Below are positions 1 to 8,392 of a DNA stretch of 64,000 nt, piece after piece. The notes under the pieces are model-generated. The model saw only the letters and a program-made list of their open reading frames with translations. It searched no databases and was not told where the DNA came from. Source of the DNA: Chloroflexota bacterium (lineage in GTDB: Bacteria > Chloroflexota > Anaerolineae > 4572-78 > J111); the NCBI GenBank assembly GCA_016860845.1, contig BOKF01000024.1, positions 58,955 to 122,954 of the forward strand, in the 5' to 3' direction. Made by a program: the position numbers and the translations under genes. How positions within the stretch are numbered: the first letter of the stretch is position 1; each line of letters starts with the position of its first letter.

Positions 1-839
1 AGCACAAGTCACTTTACCTGAATACACCTTTTTTCATCGCTCGTACGGTTCTCTATTTTGTGGTCTGGATTGGACTGGCCTTTTTGCTCAATCGCCGGCT
101 GCTCCACCTGGATACATCCCTTGACTTGGCTTCCGGCCGTCGCCTGCGCGCCATCAGCGGTCTCGGCCTGGGCGCGTTTGGGCTGACTGTCACCTTTGCC
201 TCCGTTGACTGGATGATGTCCATCGAGCCGCACTGGTTCTCGACAATTTACGGCTTCATGTTTGCGACCGGCGCTGTGGCGGCGGCTTTTGCCTTTGCCA
301 TCATCGCCCTGAATTGGCTGATGAAACGCACCTCGCTGGCGGAAGTAGTCTCTACGCTGAATGTCAACGACCTGGGTAACTTTTTGTTGGCCGGGGTCAT
401 GCTCTGGGCTTATATGACCCTGTCGCAATATTTGATTATTTGGTCCGGCAACCTGGCCGAAGAGACGCCCTGGATCTACCGCCGGACCACAGGGGGGTGG
501 GAAGTCGTCGGCCTGCTGCTGACCGTTTTCCACTTTTTTGCTCCGTTCCTGGTACTCCTTTCGCGGACGGTCAAACGCCGGATTAACTGGTTGGTCAACG
601 TGGCCGGCCTGGTGTTATTTATGCGCCTGGTTGACCTGTATTGGTTAATTATCCCGGCTTATCACGAAAGTTTTTATCTCGATTGGCTGCTAATTGTTGC
701 GCCCATTGCCATCGGCGGCATCTGGCTGGCAGTATTTATCTGGCAGTTGAAAAAGAAGTCGTTATTACCCCTTTATGATGCCGGAGTCGAGGAGAAATTG
801 CTGGATTATGGAAGAACACAAACCTCAACCCATTCCTGA
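1..839 (+). CDS. actF: Alternative Complex III subunit ActF (quinol:cytochrome c oxidoreductase), 5'-truncated by the window edge
   Basis: The reading frame is open from base 3 (HKSLYLNTPFF...), so the N-terminus lies outside the window; the GTG at 60 is internal. The protein is an integral membrane subunit of Alternative Complex III, which oxidises quinol and passes electrons to cytochrome c or directly to an oxidase in the cytoplasmic membrane. The visible part has about seven hydrophobic segments and the ActF signature SVDWMMSIEPHWFSTIYG near the start. The genes that follow (small membrane protein, SCO1, coxB, coxA, coxC, coxD) are the usual partners of this complex in bacteria lacking bc1. 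The identification rests on the signature and context. ActC, a related NrfD-like subunit, is the alternative but is longer. Confidence 0.85.
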   Translation, partial: HKSLYLNTPFFIARTVLYFVVWIGLAFLLNRRLLHLDTSLDLASGRRLRAISGLGLGAFGLTVTFASVDWMMSIEPHWFSTIYGFMFATGAVAAAFAFAIIALNWLMKRTSLAEVVSTLNVNDLGNFLLAGVMLWAYMTLSQYLIIWSGNLAEETPWIYRRTTGGWEVVGLLLTVFHFFAPFLVLLSRTVKRRINWLVNVAGLVLFMRLVDLYWLIIPAYHESFYLDWLLIVAPIAIGGIWLAVFIWQLKKKSLLPLYDAGVEEKLLDYGRTQTSTHS

Positions 840-1218
840 GGAAAGCCTGAATCTGGGTTACGAAGTTAGAGATATTAATTTACGCAACCTGGTCTGGCTG
901 ACCGTAATTCTGATCGTTGTCGTTGGGGCTATTTCGCTGCTGGTTGGTTTACTGTATGGATTTTTAAATGCCAGCACGGTGGCCCGCAGCGCCCCTCCCC
1001 CTCCTCTGCTGGAGGAAGCCCAGGGACTCCCCCCCGGCCCTCTTTTGCAGCGCGATCCGGAGCAGTCTATGCAGCGGTTAAGCAGTGAGACGGACGAGCT
1101 TCTGAACAGCTATGGCTGGGTGGACAAGGAAGCCGGGGTAGTCCGTATCCCTATCGAGCGGGCGATTGAGCTGACCCTGGAGCGAGAGCTGCCCATTCGA
1201 CTGCCGGAGGAAGAGTGA
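808..1218 (+). CDS. Small membrane-anchored protein of the ACIII/oxidase cluster
   Basis: A 136-residue protein with one transmembrane segment (about residues 24-47, rich in V, I, L), a short proline-rich linker (APPPPLLEE) and a polar domain ending in a conserved-looking block, YGWVDKEAGVVRIPIERAIEL. Small proteins with this WVD...G..RIPI ending commonly lie between ActF and SCO1 or cox genes; I know no established function. I chose the ATG at 808, 14 bases after a GGAG and overlapping actF by 32 bases, over the in-frame ATG at 775, because the protein from 808 has the typical short polar N-terminus. The extracytoplasmic tail probably contacts the respiratory complex, which is inference. Confidence 0.7.
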   Translation: MEEHKPQPIPEESLNLGYEVRDINLRNLVWLTVILIVVVGAISLLVGLLYGFLNASTVARSAPPPPLLEEAQGLPPGPLLQRDPEQSMQRLSSETDELLNSYGWVDKEAGVVRIPIERAIELTLERELPIRLPEEE

Positions 1219-1219
1219 G

Positions 1220-1280
1220 GAAGAGGGGAAGGTGGAAGAAATGGAGGACTGGAAGGCTGGAAGGCTGGAAAGTCGGAAGT
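1220..1280 (+). repeat. Short tandem repeat tract (GGAAGGCT-like octamers)
   Basis: Purine-rich tract between two genes of the oxidase operon, with near-perfect GGAAGGCT units around 1249-1272. It belongs to the dispersed simple-repeat class found at many junctions of this window. Confidence 0.6.
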
Positions 1281-1285
1281 AAAAA

Positions 1286-2257
1286 ATGAAACGTCAAAAA
1301 TTAAAGGTTCAGGTCGAAAAAATCGAAAATGTTAAAGTCCTAAGCCACCCTCTACTCCCTACTCCCCGCTTCGCGTCCCTACTCCCTACTCCCCGCCCTT
1401 TACCCTCTTCTATTCTCTATCTTCTACGCTTCGCGTCTATCCTCTATCTTCTCTCTTCTATCTTCTTGCCCGGAGCCGCGCCCGCCCAAGCCGATGGGTC
1501 GCATCCGGCAGATGAGGTCATCAAGGGCGTCGAGTTTGAGCAGAAATTGAACCAGCAGCTCCCGCTGGACTTGTCCTTTCGGAATGAGGCCGGCCAATCG
1601 GTGCAACTGGCCGATTATTTTGACCAGAAGCCGGTTATCCTGGTTTTTGCCTACTACGACTGTCCCATGCTCTGCACCCTGGTCCTGAACGGCCTGGTGA
1701 GCAGCCTGAACGGCTTGACCTTTGATGCGGGCAACCAGTTCGAGATCGTCACCGTCAGCATTGATCCCACCGAAACGCCGGCATTGGCCGCGGCCAAAAA
1801 AGCGGTTTACCTGGAGCAGTATCGCCGGCCCGGCGCGGCCGACGGCTGGCACTTCCTCACCGGCGAGCAGGCGGCGATTGATCAATTAACCCAGGCAGCC
1901 GGCTTTCACTACAATTATGACCCGGAGAAAGACGAGTACGCCCATCCGACCGGGATCATGGTCGTGACGCCGCATGGAAAAATTGCCCGCTATTTCTACG
2001 GGATTGACTTCCCGGCCAGAGATTTGCGGCTCGGCTTGATTGAAGCAGCCGCCAACAAGATCGGCTCGCCGGTAGACCAACTGCTGCTGCTGTGTTATCA
2101 CTACGATCCGGTGGTCGGCCAGTACACGCTGACAATTATGAATATTATCCGCCTGGCTGGACTGACCACCGTCGGCGCCATCGGTGTGTTTGTGGCAGTG
2201 CTGCGGCGCGACCGGGCGCGAGCGCTGAACCATCCGGCTTTATCAAAAAACCTATAA
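1286..2257 (+). CDS. sco1: SCO1/SenC family copper chaperone for cytochrome c oxidase
   Basis: Thioredoxin-fold protein that delivers copper to, or reduces, the CuA site of oxidase subunit II on the outer face of the membrane. The copper-binding CxxxC is visible as C126-PML-C130 in YYDCPMLCTLVL, and the third ligand is the His in DEYAHPTG. A C-terminal transmembrane segment (LAGLTTVGAIGVFVAVL) follows the soluble domain, as in other SCO proteins of ACIII clusters. The first 75 residues are odd: they are encoded by pyrimidine-rich heptamer repeats (1351-1468) that now form the hydrophobic leader (SSILYLLRFASILYLL...) before a plausible signal cleavage region APAQA. The true start is therefore uncertain. 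The gene lies directly upstream of coxB. Confidence 0.9.
   Translation: MKRQKLKVQVEKIENVKVLSHPLLPTPRFASLLPTPRPLPSSILYLLRFASILYLLSSIFLPGAAPAQADGSHPADEVIKGVEFEQKLNQQLPLDLSFRNEAGQSVQLADYFDQKPVILVFAYYDCPMLCTLVLNGLVSSLNGLTFDAGNQFEIVTVSIDPTETPALAAAKKAVYLEQYRRPGAADGWHFLTGEQAAIDQLTQAAGFHYNYDPEKDEYAHPTGIMVVTPHGKIARYFYGIDFPARDLRLGLIEAAANKIGSPVDQLLLLCYHYDPVVGQYTLTIMNIIRLAGLTTVGAIGVFVAVLRRDRARALNHPALSKNL
1351..1468 (+). repeat. Heptamer arrays inside the SCO1 leader
   Basis: CTACTCC heptamers occur twice in tandem, are interrupted by GCTTCGCGTC, and repeat; then TCTATCC/TCTATCT units follow, again interrupted by GCTTCGCGTC. The arrays lie in the coding frame of the SCO1 signal region. Confidence 0.75.
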
Positions 2258-2292
2258 ATTTTAGACTGGCTTAAGGATTAAAAGAAAAGATT

Positions 2293-3264
2293 ATGTGGGA
2301 TTTTCCATTATTTCCCGATCAAGCATCCTCCATTGCTGGAGGCGTGGACGCCGTCTATTTTTTACTGACCGGCCTGAGTTTATTCTTTGCCCTCACGGTT
2401 TTGTTTTTCATCCTCTTTTTTGCCATCAAATACCGGCGTGGTTCCAATGCCGATCGTTCGGGGATTGTCTTAGAGAGCAGAAAGCTGGAGCTTTTCTGGT
2501 CGGTGGTGCCTTTGCTGCTGGCCCTGGGCGTATTTGTCATTCAAGCAAAAGCCTACTTCGACTTGTATCGCCCGCCGGTTAACGCGCTCGAAATTTATAT
2601 CGTCGGCCGGCAGTGGATGTGGAAGGCCCAGCATCCCGAAGGGCAGGAAGAAATCAACCAGTTGCATGTGCCGGTCAACCGCCCGGTGCGTTTGATTATG
2701 ACCTCGCAGGATGTCATCCACAGCTTTTATATCCCCGCCTTCCGGGTTAAACAAGACGTGCTGCCGGGTCGTTACACCAGTATCTGGTTTGAAGCCACCC
2801 AACCAGGCACCTATCACCTCTTCTGTGCCGAATACTGCGGAACTGATCATGCCCAAATGGGGGGCAGCGTGGTGGTCATGCCGGAGGCAGAGTATCAGCA
2901 GTGGCTGAGTGGTGGGATGGGCAATGTGCCCCTGGCTCAGGCCGGCGAAGCCCTGTTTCAACAGCTCGGCTGCGTCACCTGTCACCAAGCGGATAATGAA
3001 GGCCGCGGCCCCTCACTGGCGGGTGTGTTTGGGCAGGAGGTCCAGTTAGAGGGCGGGCAAATTGTTACCGCCGATGAAGAGTATCTCCGCGAGTCGATTA
3101 TCAATCCCCGGGCCAAGATTGTGGCCGGTTATCCTTCAATCATGCCCACCTATCAGGGACAAATCAGTGATGAAGGCTTGCAGCAAATTGTGGCTTATTT
3201 GAAATCTTTAACAGCAAATGACGACCAACAGGCCGGAAGTGAAGCTAACGGAGGCGCGCAATAA
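2293..3264 (+). CDS. coxB: Cytochrome c oxidase subunit II fused to cytochrome c (caa3 type)
   Basis: Subunit II receives electrons at the binuclear CuA centre and passes them to subunit I. The N-terminal two-TM hairpin covers about residues 21-47 and 66-86. The cupredoxin domain has the CuA ligands H143, C178, C182, H186 and M189 (core [12 protein letters not shown]). A fused class I cytochrome c domain follows, with heme motif C227-VT-C230-H231 and a Met-containing loop (YPSIMPTY). This fusion marks a caa3-type oxidase, which can accept electrons through its own heme. A 35-base gap with AAAGAAAAG precedes the ATG. The TAA overlaps the coxA start codon (ATAATG). Confidence 0.96.
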   Translation: MWDFPLFPDQASSIAGGVDAVYFLLTGLSLFFALTVLFFILFFAIKYRRGSNADRSGIVLESRKLELFWSVVPLLLALGVFVIQAKAYFDLYRPPVNALEIYIVGRQWMWKAQHPEGQEEINQLHVPVNRPVRLIMTSQDVIHSFYIPAFRVKQDVLPGRYTSIWFEATQPGTYHLFCAEYCGTDHAQMGGSVVVMPEAEYQQWLSGGMGNVPLAQAGEALFQQLGCVTCHQADNEGRGPSLAGVFGQEVQLEGGQIVTADEEYLRESIINPRAKIVAGYPSIMPTYQGQISDEGLQQIVAYLKSLTANDDQQAGSEANGGAQ

Positions 3265-4976
3265 TGCTTGGTACAACCTCACAACGTGAACAAGGCAGTC
3301 CCCGCCAGAAGGGACTGGTGACCTCTCATGAACATTATCTCAATGTTGACTACAGCGTAAAATCCTGGTTATTAACCACCGACCACAAACGGATCGCCCT
3401 GCTTTACCTGGTCTCAATTTCAATATTTTTTGCACTGGGTGGCATTTATGCCATGCTGATCCGTCTAGAACTGATGACGCCCCGCGCTGATGTGATGACC
3501 GGCGATATGTATAATCGGGTTTTTACGATGCACGGCTTCATCATGATTTTCTTCTTCCTGGTCCCCTCGATCCCGGCCACCATGGGCAATTTTCTCATTC
3601 CCCTGATGATCGGCGCTAAAGACCTGGCTTTTCCCCGGCTCAACCTGGCCAGTTGGTATGTCTATACTGTCGGCGGTGTCTTTACCGTTGCCGTTCTGGC
3701 CCTGGGCGGCGTGGATACCGGCTGGACCTTCTACACTCCCTACAGCAGTACCTATTCTAACAGCTATGTTATCCTGGCTGCTATGGGCGCTTTTTTTGCC
3801 GGCTTCTCCTCCATCTTTACCGGGATAAATTTCATTGCCACCATTCACAAGATGCGCGCGCCGGGTATGACCTGGTTCCGGCTGCCGCTCTTTGTCTGGG
3901 CCCATTACGCCACCAGCCTGATTATGATCCTGGGGACGCCGGTGGTGGCCATCTCTCTGCTGCTGGTCGCCATTGAGCGCCTGTTTCGGATTGGCATTTT
4001 CGACCCGGCTCTGGGCGGCGACCCGATCCTGTTCCAGCATCTTTTCTGGTTCTACTCGCACCCGGCGGTTTACATTATGATTCTGCCCAGTATGGGCGTC
4101 ATCAGCGAGTTGATCACCTGCTTCTCGCGCAAGCGTATTTTTGGCTATAACTTTGTTGCTTTTTCCAGCATCGCCATTGCCGTGATTGGTTTTCTGGTTT
4201 GGGGCCACCATATGTTTGTCAGCGGCCAGTCGGTTTATGCCGGTATGATTTTTTCAATCCTCAGTTACATCGTGGCTATTCCATCGGCGATTAAAGTATT
4301 TAACTGGACGGCGACGCTGTATAAAGGACAGATTTCCTACGATACACCGATGCTTTATGCGCTGGGCTTTATCGGTCTGTTCACGATTGGCGGATTGACT
4401 GGCCTCTACCTGGCCGCTTTGGCGATTGACGTGCATGTCCACGATACCTACTTTGTCGTGGCCCATTTTCACTATATTATGGTTGGGGGGGCGCTGATGG
4501 GTTACCTGGGTGCGCTTCATTTCTGGTGGCCCAAAATTACCGGGCGGCTCTACCCCGAATGGTGGGGACGGCTTTCGGCGGGGCTGATTTTTGCCGGCTT
4601 CAACCTGACCTTCTTTCCGCAGTTTTTGGTGGGCTACCTGGGCATGCCCCGCCGCTACCACGTTTACCCCGACGAGTTCCAGGTCCTCAATGTGATGTCC
4701 ACGGCTGGCTCTTCGATTTTGGCCCTGGGTTATTTATTACCCTTGATTTACTTTATGTGGTCACTGCGCTACGGCCCGGTGGCCGGACCCAACCCGTGGC
4801 GAGCGATTGGCCTCGAATGGATCACCTCCTCTCCTCCCCCGCCCCACAATTTTGACGAAATACCGGTTGTCACCTGGGAGGCTTACGAGTATCAGCCAGA
4901 CCCACCGGCTACTCAGCAGGAACTTAAAGATACCGATTTGGATTCTGCCAGAGCCGGAGCGCCGGCAGCAAAATGA
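3264..4976 (+). CDS. coxA: Cytochrome c oxidase subunit I
   Basis: Catalytic heme-copper subunit that reduces O2 to water and pumps protons. It is 570 residues, as expected, with about 12 transmembrane helices. Visible landmarks are the heme-ligand region [12 protein letters not shown], the CuB/Tyr region [18 protein letters not shown] (His and cross-linked Tyr), WGHHMFVSG (two further CuB His) and [15 protein letters not shown] (heme His pair). The start ATG overlaps the coxB stop by one base and has GGAGG at 3250-3254, so the two are translationally coupled. The hydrophilic N-terminus of about 30 residues and the proline-rich C-terminus ([13 protein letters not shown]) are typical of A-type oxidases. 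Confidence 0.97.
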   Translation: MLGTTSQREQGSPRQKGLVTSHEHYLNVDYSVKSWLLTTDHKRIALLYLVSISIFFALGGIYAMLIRLELMTPRADVMTGDMYNRVFTMHGFIMIFFFLVPSIPATMGNFLIPLMIGAKDLAFPRLNLASWYVYTVGGVFTVAVLALGGVDTGWTFYTPYSSTYSNSYVILAAMGAFFAGFSSIFTGINFIATIHKMRAPGMTWFRLPLFVWAHYATSLIMILGTPVVAISLLLVAIERLFRIGIFDPALGGDPILFQHLFWFYSHPAVYIMILPSMGVISELITCFSRKRIFGYNFVAFSSIAIAVIGFLVWGHHMFVSGQSVYAGMIFSILSYIVAIPSAIKVFNWTATLYKGQISYDTPMLYALGFIGLFTIGGLTGLYLAALAIDVHVHDTYFVVAHFHYIMVGGALMGYLGALHFWWPKITGRLYPEWWGRLSAGLIFAGFNLTFFPQFLVGYLGMPRRYHVYPDEFQVLNVMSTAGSSILALGYLLPLIYFMWSLRYGPVAGPNPWRAIGLEWITSSPPPPHNFDEIPVVTWEAYEYQPDPPATQQELKDTDLDSARAGAPAAK

Positions 4977-5047
4977 CGAAACTCCCTCCTTTCCCTGCCC
5001 CTCATTGGGGAGAGGGTTAGGGTGGGGGTCCGAAAGGAGAACCAACC

Positions 5048-5698
5048 TTGAGCGATAGCCACGCCTCAGCCCTGGCCCATCACTTTACCGATATGGACCA
5101 GCAGGTCGAGACCAATACCCTGGGTATGTGGATTTTTCTGGTCACCGAAGTGATGTTCTTCAGCGGCCTGTTTCTGATTTACAGCATCTACCGGGGAGCT
5201 TATGCCCCGGCATTTGCCGAAGCCAGCCATCATCTGGATATTTACCTGGGTACTACGAATACCGTCGTCCTGCTGTGCAGCAGCCTGAGCATGGCCCTGG
5301 CCGTGCGGAGCGTCCAGTTGGGCCAGCGTAAAGCCGCTGTTGCCTTGCTGTTCGTGACCCTGATCCTGGGTTCGACCTTCCTGGGTATTAAAGGGCTGGA
5401 ATACTATCACAAGTATGAAGAGCACCTGCTGCCCGGCAGTAGTTTTATGTACGAGGGCGAAGCTAATCCGCTCCATGCCCAGCTCTTCTTTGTTTTATAT
5501 TTTGTCATGACCGGCTTTCACGCACTGCATATGATCATTGGGGCCGGGGTGATTGTTTATTTTATGGTTCGTATTTGGCAGCGCGCCTTTCCCCCCGAAA
5601 ATTTTGTTCCGGTTGAAATGCTGGGCCTGTACTGGCACTTTGTGGATATTGTTTGGGTTTTTCTCTTCCCCTTACTTTATTTAATAGGACGGCACTAA
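5048..5698 (+). CDS. coxC: Cytochrome c oxidase subunit III
   Basis: Membrane subunit of the heme-copper oxidase that stabilises proton uptake by subunit I. It is 216 residues with about five transmembrane helices, the shorter form common in Gram-positive and Chloroflexota oxidases. Recognisable segments are [33 protein letters not shown] and the final [19 protein letters not shown]. The start is a TTG at 5048 with AAGGAG at 5034-5039; there is no nearby in-frame ATG. The 70 bases before it contain a G/C-rich inverted tract (around 4990-5030). The stop overlaps the next start (TAATG). Confidence 0.95.
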   Translation: MSDSHASALAHHFTDMDQQVETNTLGMWIFLVTEVMFFSGLFLIYSIYRGAYAPAFAEASHHLDIYLGTTNTVVLLCSSLSMALAVRSVQLGQRKAAVALLFVTLILGSTFLGIKGLEYYHKYEEHLLPGSSFMYEGEANPLHAQLFFVLYFVMTGFHALHMIIGAGVIVYFMVRIWQRAFPPENFVPVEMLGLYWHFVDIVWVFLFPLLYLIGRH

Positions 5699-6030
5699 TG
5701 GCACACCACGTAGTTCCCATAAAAGTTTACCTGGGCGTATTTGTCGCCTTGATGGTTTTGATGGCGGCGACGGTGGGCGCGGCCTTCTTGGATTTGGGAA
5801 TTTTCAATAATGTGATCGCCCTGGTGATTGCTATGGCCAAAACGGCGCTGATTATGCTTTTCTTCATGCACCTACGCTACAGCAGCCGGCTGACCCAGGT
5901 GTTTGCTCTGGTTGGCTTTCTGTTTTTGGTGATTTTGGTGGCTGGCACATTGAACGATTACTTTAGCCGAGGCGACTTCTCCAACATTGCCCCAACCCTG
6001 GGCAATCCGTACGACCCGCTTGGCCAATAA
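5698..6030 (+). CDS. coxD: Cytochrome c oxidase subunit IV (CoxD/CyoD-like)
   Basis: A 110-residue protein with three hydrophobic helices, matching the small prokaryotic subunit IV that assists assembly of the oxidase. The segment VIAMAKTALIMLFFMHLRYSSRL is the family signature (K-ALIM-FFMHLR). The ATG at 5698 overlaps the coxC stop by one base (ACTAATGG), so it is preferred over an in-frame ATG at 5653 inside coxC. It is the last gene of the operon; an intrinsic terminator follows about 80 bases downstream. Confidence 0.92.
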   Translation: MAHHVVPIKVYLGVFVALMVLMAATVGAAFLDLGIFNNVIALVIAMAKTALIMLFFMHLRYSSRLTQVFALVGFLFLVILVAGTLNDYFSRGDFSNIAPTLGNPYDPLGQ

Positions 6031-6112
6031 TGCTGGCCGGCAGCGACAAGAGCTATTTCTTTCCGGTGGGTCATCACCCGGCTGAGTAGACAAACTTCTT
6101 GAAAAATTCTCT

Positions 6113-6140
6113 AAGAGCTATCCAAAGATAGCTCTTTTTT
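6113..6140 (+). terminator. Intrinsic terminator of the oxidase operon
   Basis: Perfect 10-bp stem AAGAGCTATC / GATAGCTCTT with a CAAA loop, followed by a T run. It lies 83 bases after the coxD stop. Confidence 0.9.
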
Positions 6141-6201
6141 CTTTTTAAAGTCGCTCAATTAGGTGTAGCTAACCTGGATAAACGCTGGTAGCGTTAGGTA
6201 T

Positions 6202-7233
6202 GTGAAGAACATATTTAACTTCCTCTTCATCATGTCCATAATTTTGGTTGGTGTGGGGTGTCTACCCTCACCCTCCGTCGCCCCTGTTGAGGCGATTGAG
6301 ATTACCCCGACGCAAACGACTCCCCTGGTTTCCCAACCCGACCAGGCGGTAAGGTCCAGTAATCCTCCCCCGCCGGTCAATAATCAGCCAGGGCCGGCTG
6401 CTGGGGCATATGCCTACGGCCAGGCTGCGGTCGAGAGCATCGAGGTTCGCCTCGTGGAGTCGTTTCCGGTTCAGGTGCAGATGGTAGCCAGGGGCAGTTT
6501 ACCGGATAGTTGCACCGAGATTGATCAGGCTTTAATCGAACGGAATGGTAATACTTTTCAGGGTCGCCTGACCACCCGCTCCCGGACCGACCAGATGTGC
6601 GCCCAGGCCGTTGTCCCCTTTGAGGAAGTCATTCCGCTCGATGTGAGCGGCCTGCCGCCTGGACAGTATACGGTCAATGTTAATGGCCTGGTTGACAGCT
6701 TTACTCTCCCGGCCGCCAAGGGTCCAGCAGCCGCTCCGCCTCCAGAGCCAGTAGAACCGCTGCCAACCCCAACTCCCCTGTCATCCGGTCAAGGGGGATT
6801 TACCCGTGTCCAAATTTATCTGGTTGCTCTGGGCGATAACGGCCAAAGCGGTCAAAAAATCGGCTGTGACGACAGCCTCATCGCGGTTGAGCGTGGGATT
6901 ACTCCAACCATTGCGCCGCTGCGAGCATCTCTCAACGAACTGTTGTCTTTACGCGAGCAGTATGATGGCCAGTCGGGGCTGTACAATGCCCTTTACCAGT
7001 CTGATCTAAAAATTGACGATATTGGGCTGGCGAACGGACTGGCTACAATTTACCTTTCTGGCCGTTACACGTTGGGCGGCGTATGTGACATCCCTCGCTT
7101 TGAGGCTCAGCTTGAGGCGACTGCCCTCCAGTTTTCCACCGTTGACAGAGTCATGATCTTCCTTAACGGCCAGGCGATGACGGATGCTTTGTCCCTTGCC
7201 GGAACAACGGGAACACCTCCCCCTGGAAATTAA
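6202..7233 (+). CDS. Lipoprotein with C-terminal GerMN domain
   Basis: A GTG-initiated, 343-residue secreted lipoprotein. The N-terminal signal ends in a lipobox (LVGVGC, Cys at residue 19), followed by a proline/threonine-rich linker. The middle has a β-rich domain of about 100 residues (IEVRLVESFPVQVQMVARG...). The C-terminal domain (about 202-335) has the GerMN pattern: VQIYLVAL, CDDSLIAVERGI, ALR/ASLNELL, IGLANGLATIYLSG, and a closing DRVMIFLNG. GerMN domains bind peptidoglycan or envelope partners in spore formers; in Chloroflexota these lipoproteins have no established role. The preceding ATG at 6200 is immediately followed by a stop, so GTG is the start. Its stop codon is part of the 8-bp duplication around the mobile element that follows. 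Confidence 0.8.
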   Translation: MKNIFNFLFIMSIILVGVGCLPSPSVAPVEAIEITPTQTTPLVSQPDQAVRSSNPPPPVNNQPGPAAGAYAYGQAAVESIEVRLVESFPVQVQMVARGSLPDSCTEIDQALIERNGNTFQGRLTTRSRTDQMCAQAVVPFEEVIPLDVSGLPPGQYTVNVNGLVDSFTLPAAKGPAAAPPPEPVEPLPTPTPLSSGQGGFTRVQIYLVALGDNGQSGQKIGCDDSLIAVERGITPTIAPLRASLNELLSLREQYDGQSGLYNALYQSDLKIDDIGLANGLATIYLSGRYTLGGVCDIPRFEAQLEATALQFSTVDRVMIFLNGQAMTDALSLAGTTGTPPPGN

Positions 7234-7238
7234 AGGAA

Positions 7239-7358
7239 GGCTCAATATGGGTTTTAAGGAGCTCCAAAATTTAGCTCGGCCTGGATTGTCAAATCCGGGC
7301 CATCGCCGCCGGATTGTCAAATCCTGCGGGAGCAACTCCTTGAAACACATCAAGAGCC
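7239..7358 (+). mobile_element. 120-bp MITE-like element, copy 1, with 8-bp target duplication
   Basis: The element begins GGCTCAATATGGG and ends CACATCAAGAGCC. The 23-bp ends are imperfect inverted repeats (about 5 mismatches). The interior holds two hairpins, both built on GGATTGTCAAATCC, at about 7279-7302 and 7306-7331. The flanks are a perfect 8-bp direct repeat TAAAGGAA (7231-7238 and 7359-7366), read as the target-site duplication. A second 120-bp copy with only nine differences lies at 55573-55692. It has no coding capacity; a transposase elsewhere must move it. Ends starting GGCTC with 8-bp duplications would fit an ISL3-like parent, which is inference. Confidence 0.88.
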
Positions 7359-7407
7359 TAAAGGAAAATGGCGATTGAACTATACATCCGCAAGGTAGAG
7401 GTTAATA

Positions 7408-7950
7408 ATGAATGATTTCTTTCGTAGATTTTCGCAGACTGCTTCCAATGTCGTTGGGTCATCCTGGGCGTTCCTTATTGCGGTCATCGTTATTGCTGCA
7501 TGGGCTGTATCGGGTCCTATCTTCAACTTTTCCGATACCTGGCAGCTCATTATCAATACCGGGACGACCATTATTACTTTCCTAATGGTGTTTTTAATTC
7601 AGAATACCCAAAACCGCGATGCCAAAGCGATACACCTGAAGCTGGATGAACTGCTTAAAGCAGTTGAAGGCGCCCGTAACAATTTAATTGACCTGGAAGA
7701 CATGGCCGACGAGGAATTGGAGGAGCTTCAGCAAGAGTTTCCGCGCATGCACCAACGATACAGCCAGAGCAGCCGAAACGGCAGCACCGAGGTCAATAAA
7801 AAATCCAACAGTAAGTCAAGCACAGGGAAAAATCAAGTCAAGAAAGTCGCGAACGCTGAACTTAAAGCCGGAGGTTGCCGGCCCTCCGGCGGTAGGACAA
7901 CCAAGAATAGTACATCAGGAGGTGATCAAAATGCCCTATACCAAACTTAG
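7408..7950 (+). CDS. Low-affinity iron permease family-like membrane protein
   Basis: A 180-residue protein. The first about 110 residues match the small iron-permease family (PF04120): two transmembrane helices (SWAFLIAVIVIAAWAV and IINTGTTIITFLMVFLIQ), then the conserved NTQNRDAKAIHLKLDELL and an acidic LEDMADEELEELQQEF helix. Despite the family name, transport of iron is not established for bacterial members. The last about 55 residues are lysine-, asparagine- and serine-rich and look unstructured. The 3' end overlaps chaB by 20 bases in another frame, so the tail may be a recent extension. Upstream is GGTAGAGGT about 10 bases before the ATG. Confidence 0.8.
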   Translation: MNDFFRRFSQTASNVVGSSWAFLIAVIVIAAWAVSGPIFNFSDTWQLIINTGTTIITFLMVFLIQNTQNRDAKAIHLKLDELLKAVEGARNNLIDLEDMADEELEELQQEFPRMHQRYSQSSRNGSTEVNKKSNSKSSTGKNQVKKVANAELKAGGCRPSGGRTTKNSTSGGDQNALYQT

Positions 7951-8161
7951 CGATTTGCCGGACTCGGTCCGGGATAACTTGCCCAGGCATGCCCAGGAGA
8001 TTTATATGGCGGCTTACAACAGCGCCTGGGAACAATATGACCAACCCGAAGAACGCCGGGGTGATGCCTCGCGCGAAGAAACGGCCCACCGGGTGGCCTG
8101 GGCGGCGGTGAAGAAGAAATATGAGAAGCAAGGGGATGAATGGGTGGAAAAAGATGAGTAA
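7931..8161 (+). CDS. chaB: ChaB family protein
   Basis: A 76-residue acidic/basic protein with the ChaB pattern: LSDLPDSVRDNLPRHAQEIYMAAYNSAW, then ETAHRVAWAAVKKKYEK. ChaB was named as a putative regulator of the cation/H+ antiporter ChaA, but no chaA lies here, and in many bacteria ChaB-like proteins stand alone. The ATG at 7931 follows AGGAGGTGA at 7918-7925, a near-perfect ribosome-binding site, so this start is preferred over the in-frame ATG at 7688. An intrinsic terminator follows 28 bases after the stop. Confidence 0.88.
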   Translation: MPYTKLSDLPDSVRDNLPRHAQEIYMAAYNSAWEQYDQPEERRGDASREETAHRVAWAAVKKKYEKQGDEWVEKDE

Positions 8162-8188
8162 TATCTACAAATATTGTTGAGTAGATCT

Positions 8189-8229
8189 AACAACAAAGGC
8201 TAATCGGTAAGGTTAGCCTTTTGTTGTTT
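8189..8229 (+). terminator. Intrinsic terminator after chaB
   Basis: Stem AACAACAAAGGCTAA / TTAGCCTTTTGTTGTT (one G-T type mismatch) around a 9-base loop, with U-rich 3' side. The flanks are also A/T-rich, so it may work in both directions. Confidence 0.85.
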
Positions 8230-8304
8230 ACGCAGAAAATTAACTTCATCTCGCTCGAAAATGATTTGAACGAGTTATTTCTTTAAATTTTAAGGAAATT
8301 CCGG

Positions 8305-8333
8305 TTGACAAGGCCAAAAACTATGGTACTATG
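8305..8333 (+). promoter_or_regulatory. Promoter and possible operator of the GntR regulator gene
   Basis: A consensus TTGACA at 8305-8310 is followed after 16-17 bases by TACTAT/ACTATG (8327-8333). The -10 region carries two TATGGTA units (8322-8336 area), resembling half-sites used by GntR/FadR-type regulators, so autoregulation is plausible. The leader to the ATG at 8393 is about 50 bases and includes GGAGGGGG. Confidence 0.6.
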
Positions 8334-8392
8334 GTAACGTGGTTAGCTGGTAAGAGGTTGGGTGGTAGGACCGCACTTACCGGAGGGGGCTA

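Noticed and set aside
775..807. ATG at 775 as the start of the small membrane protein
   Set aside because: It would overlap actF more deeply and lacks a ribosome site; 808 has GGAG upstream.
60..839. GTG at 60 as the true start of the first gene
   Set aside because: The frame is open to the window edge and the residues before it continue a helix of ActF.
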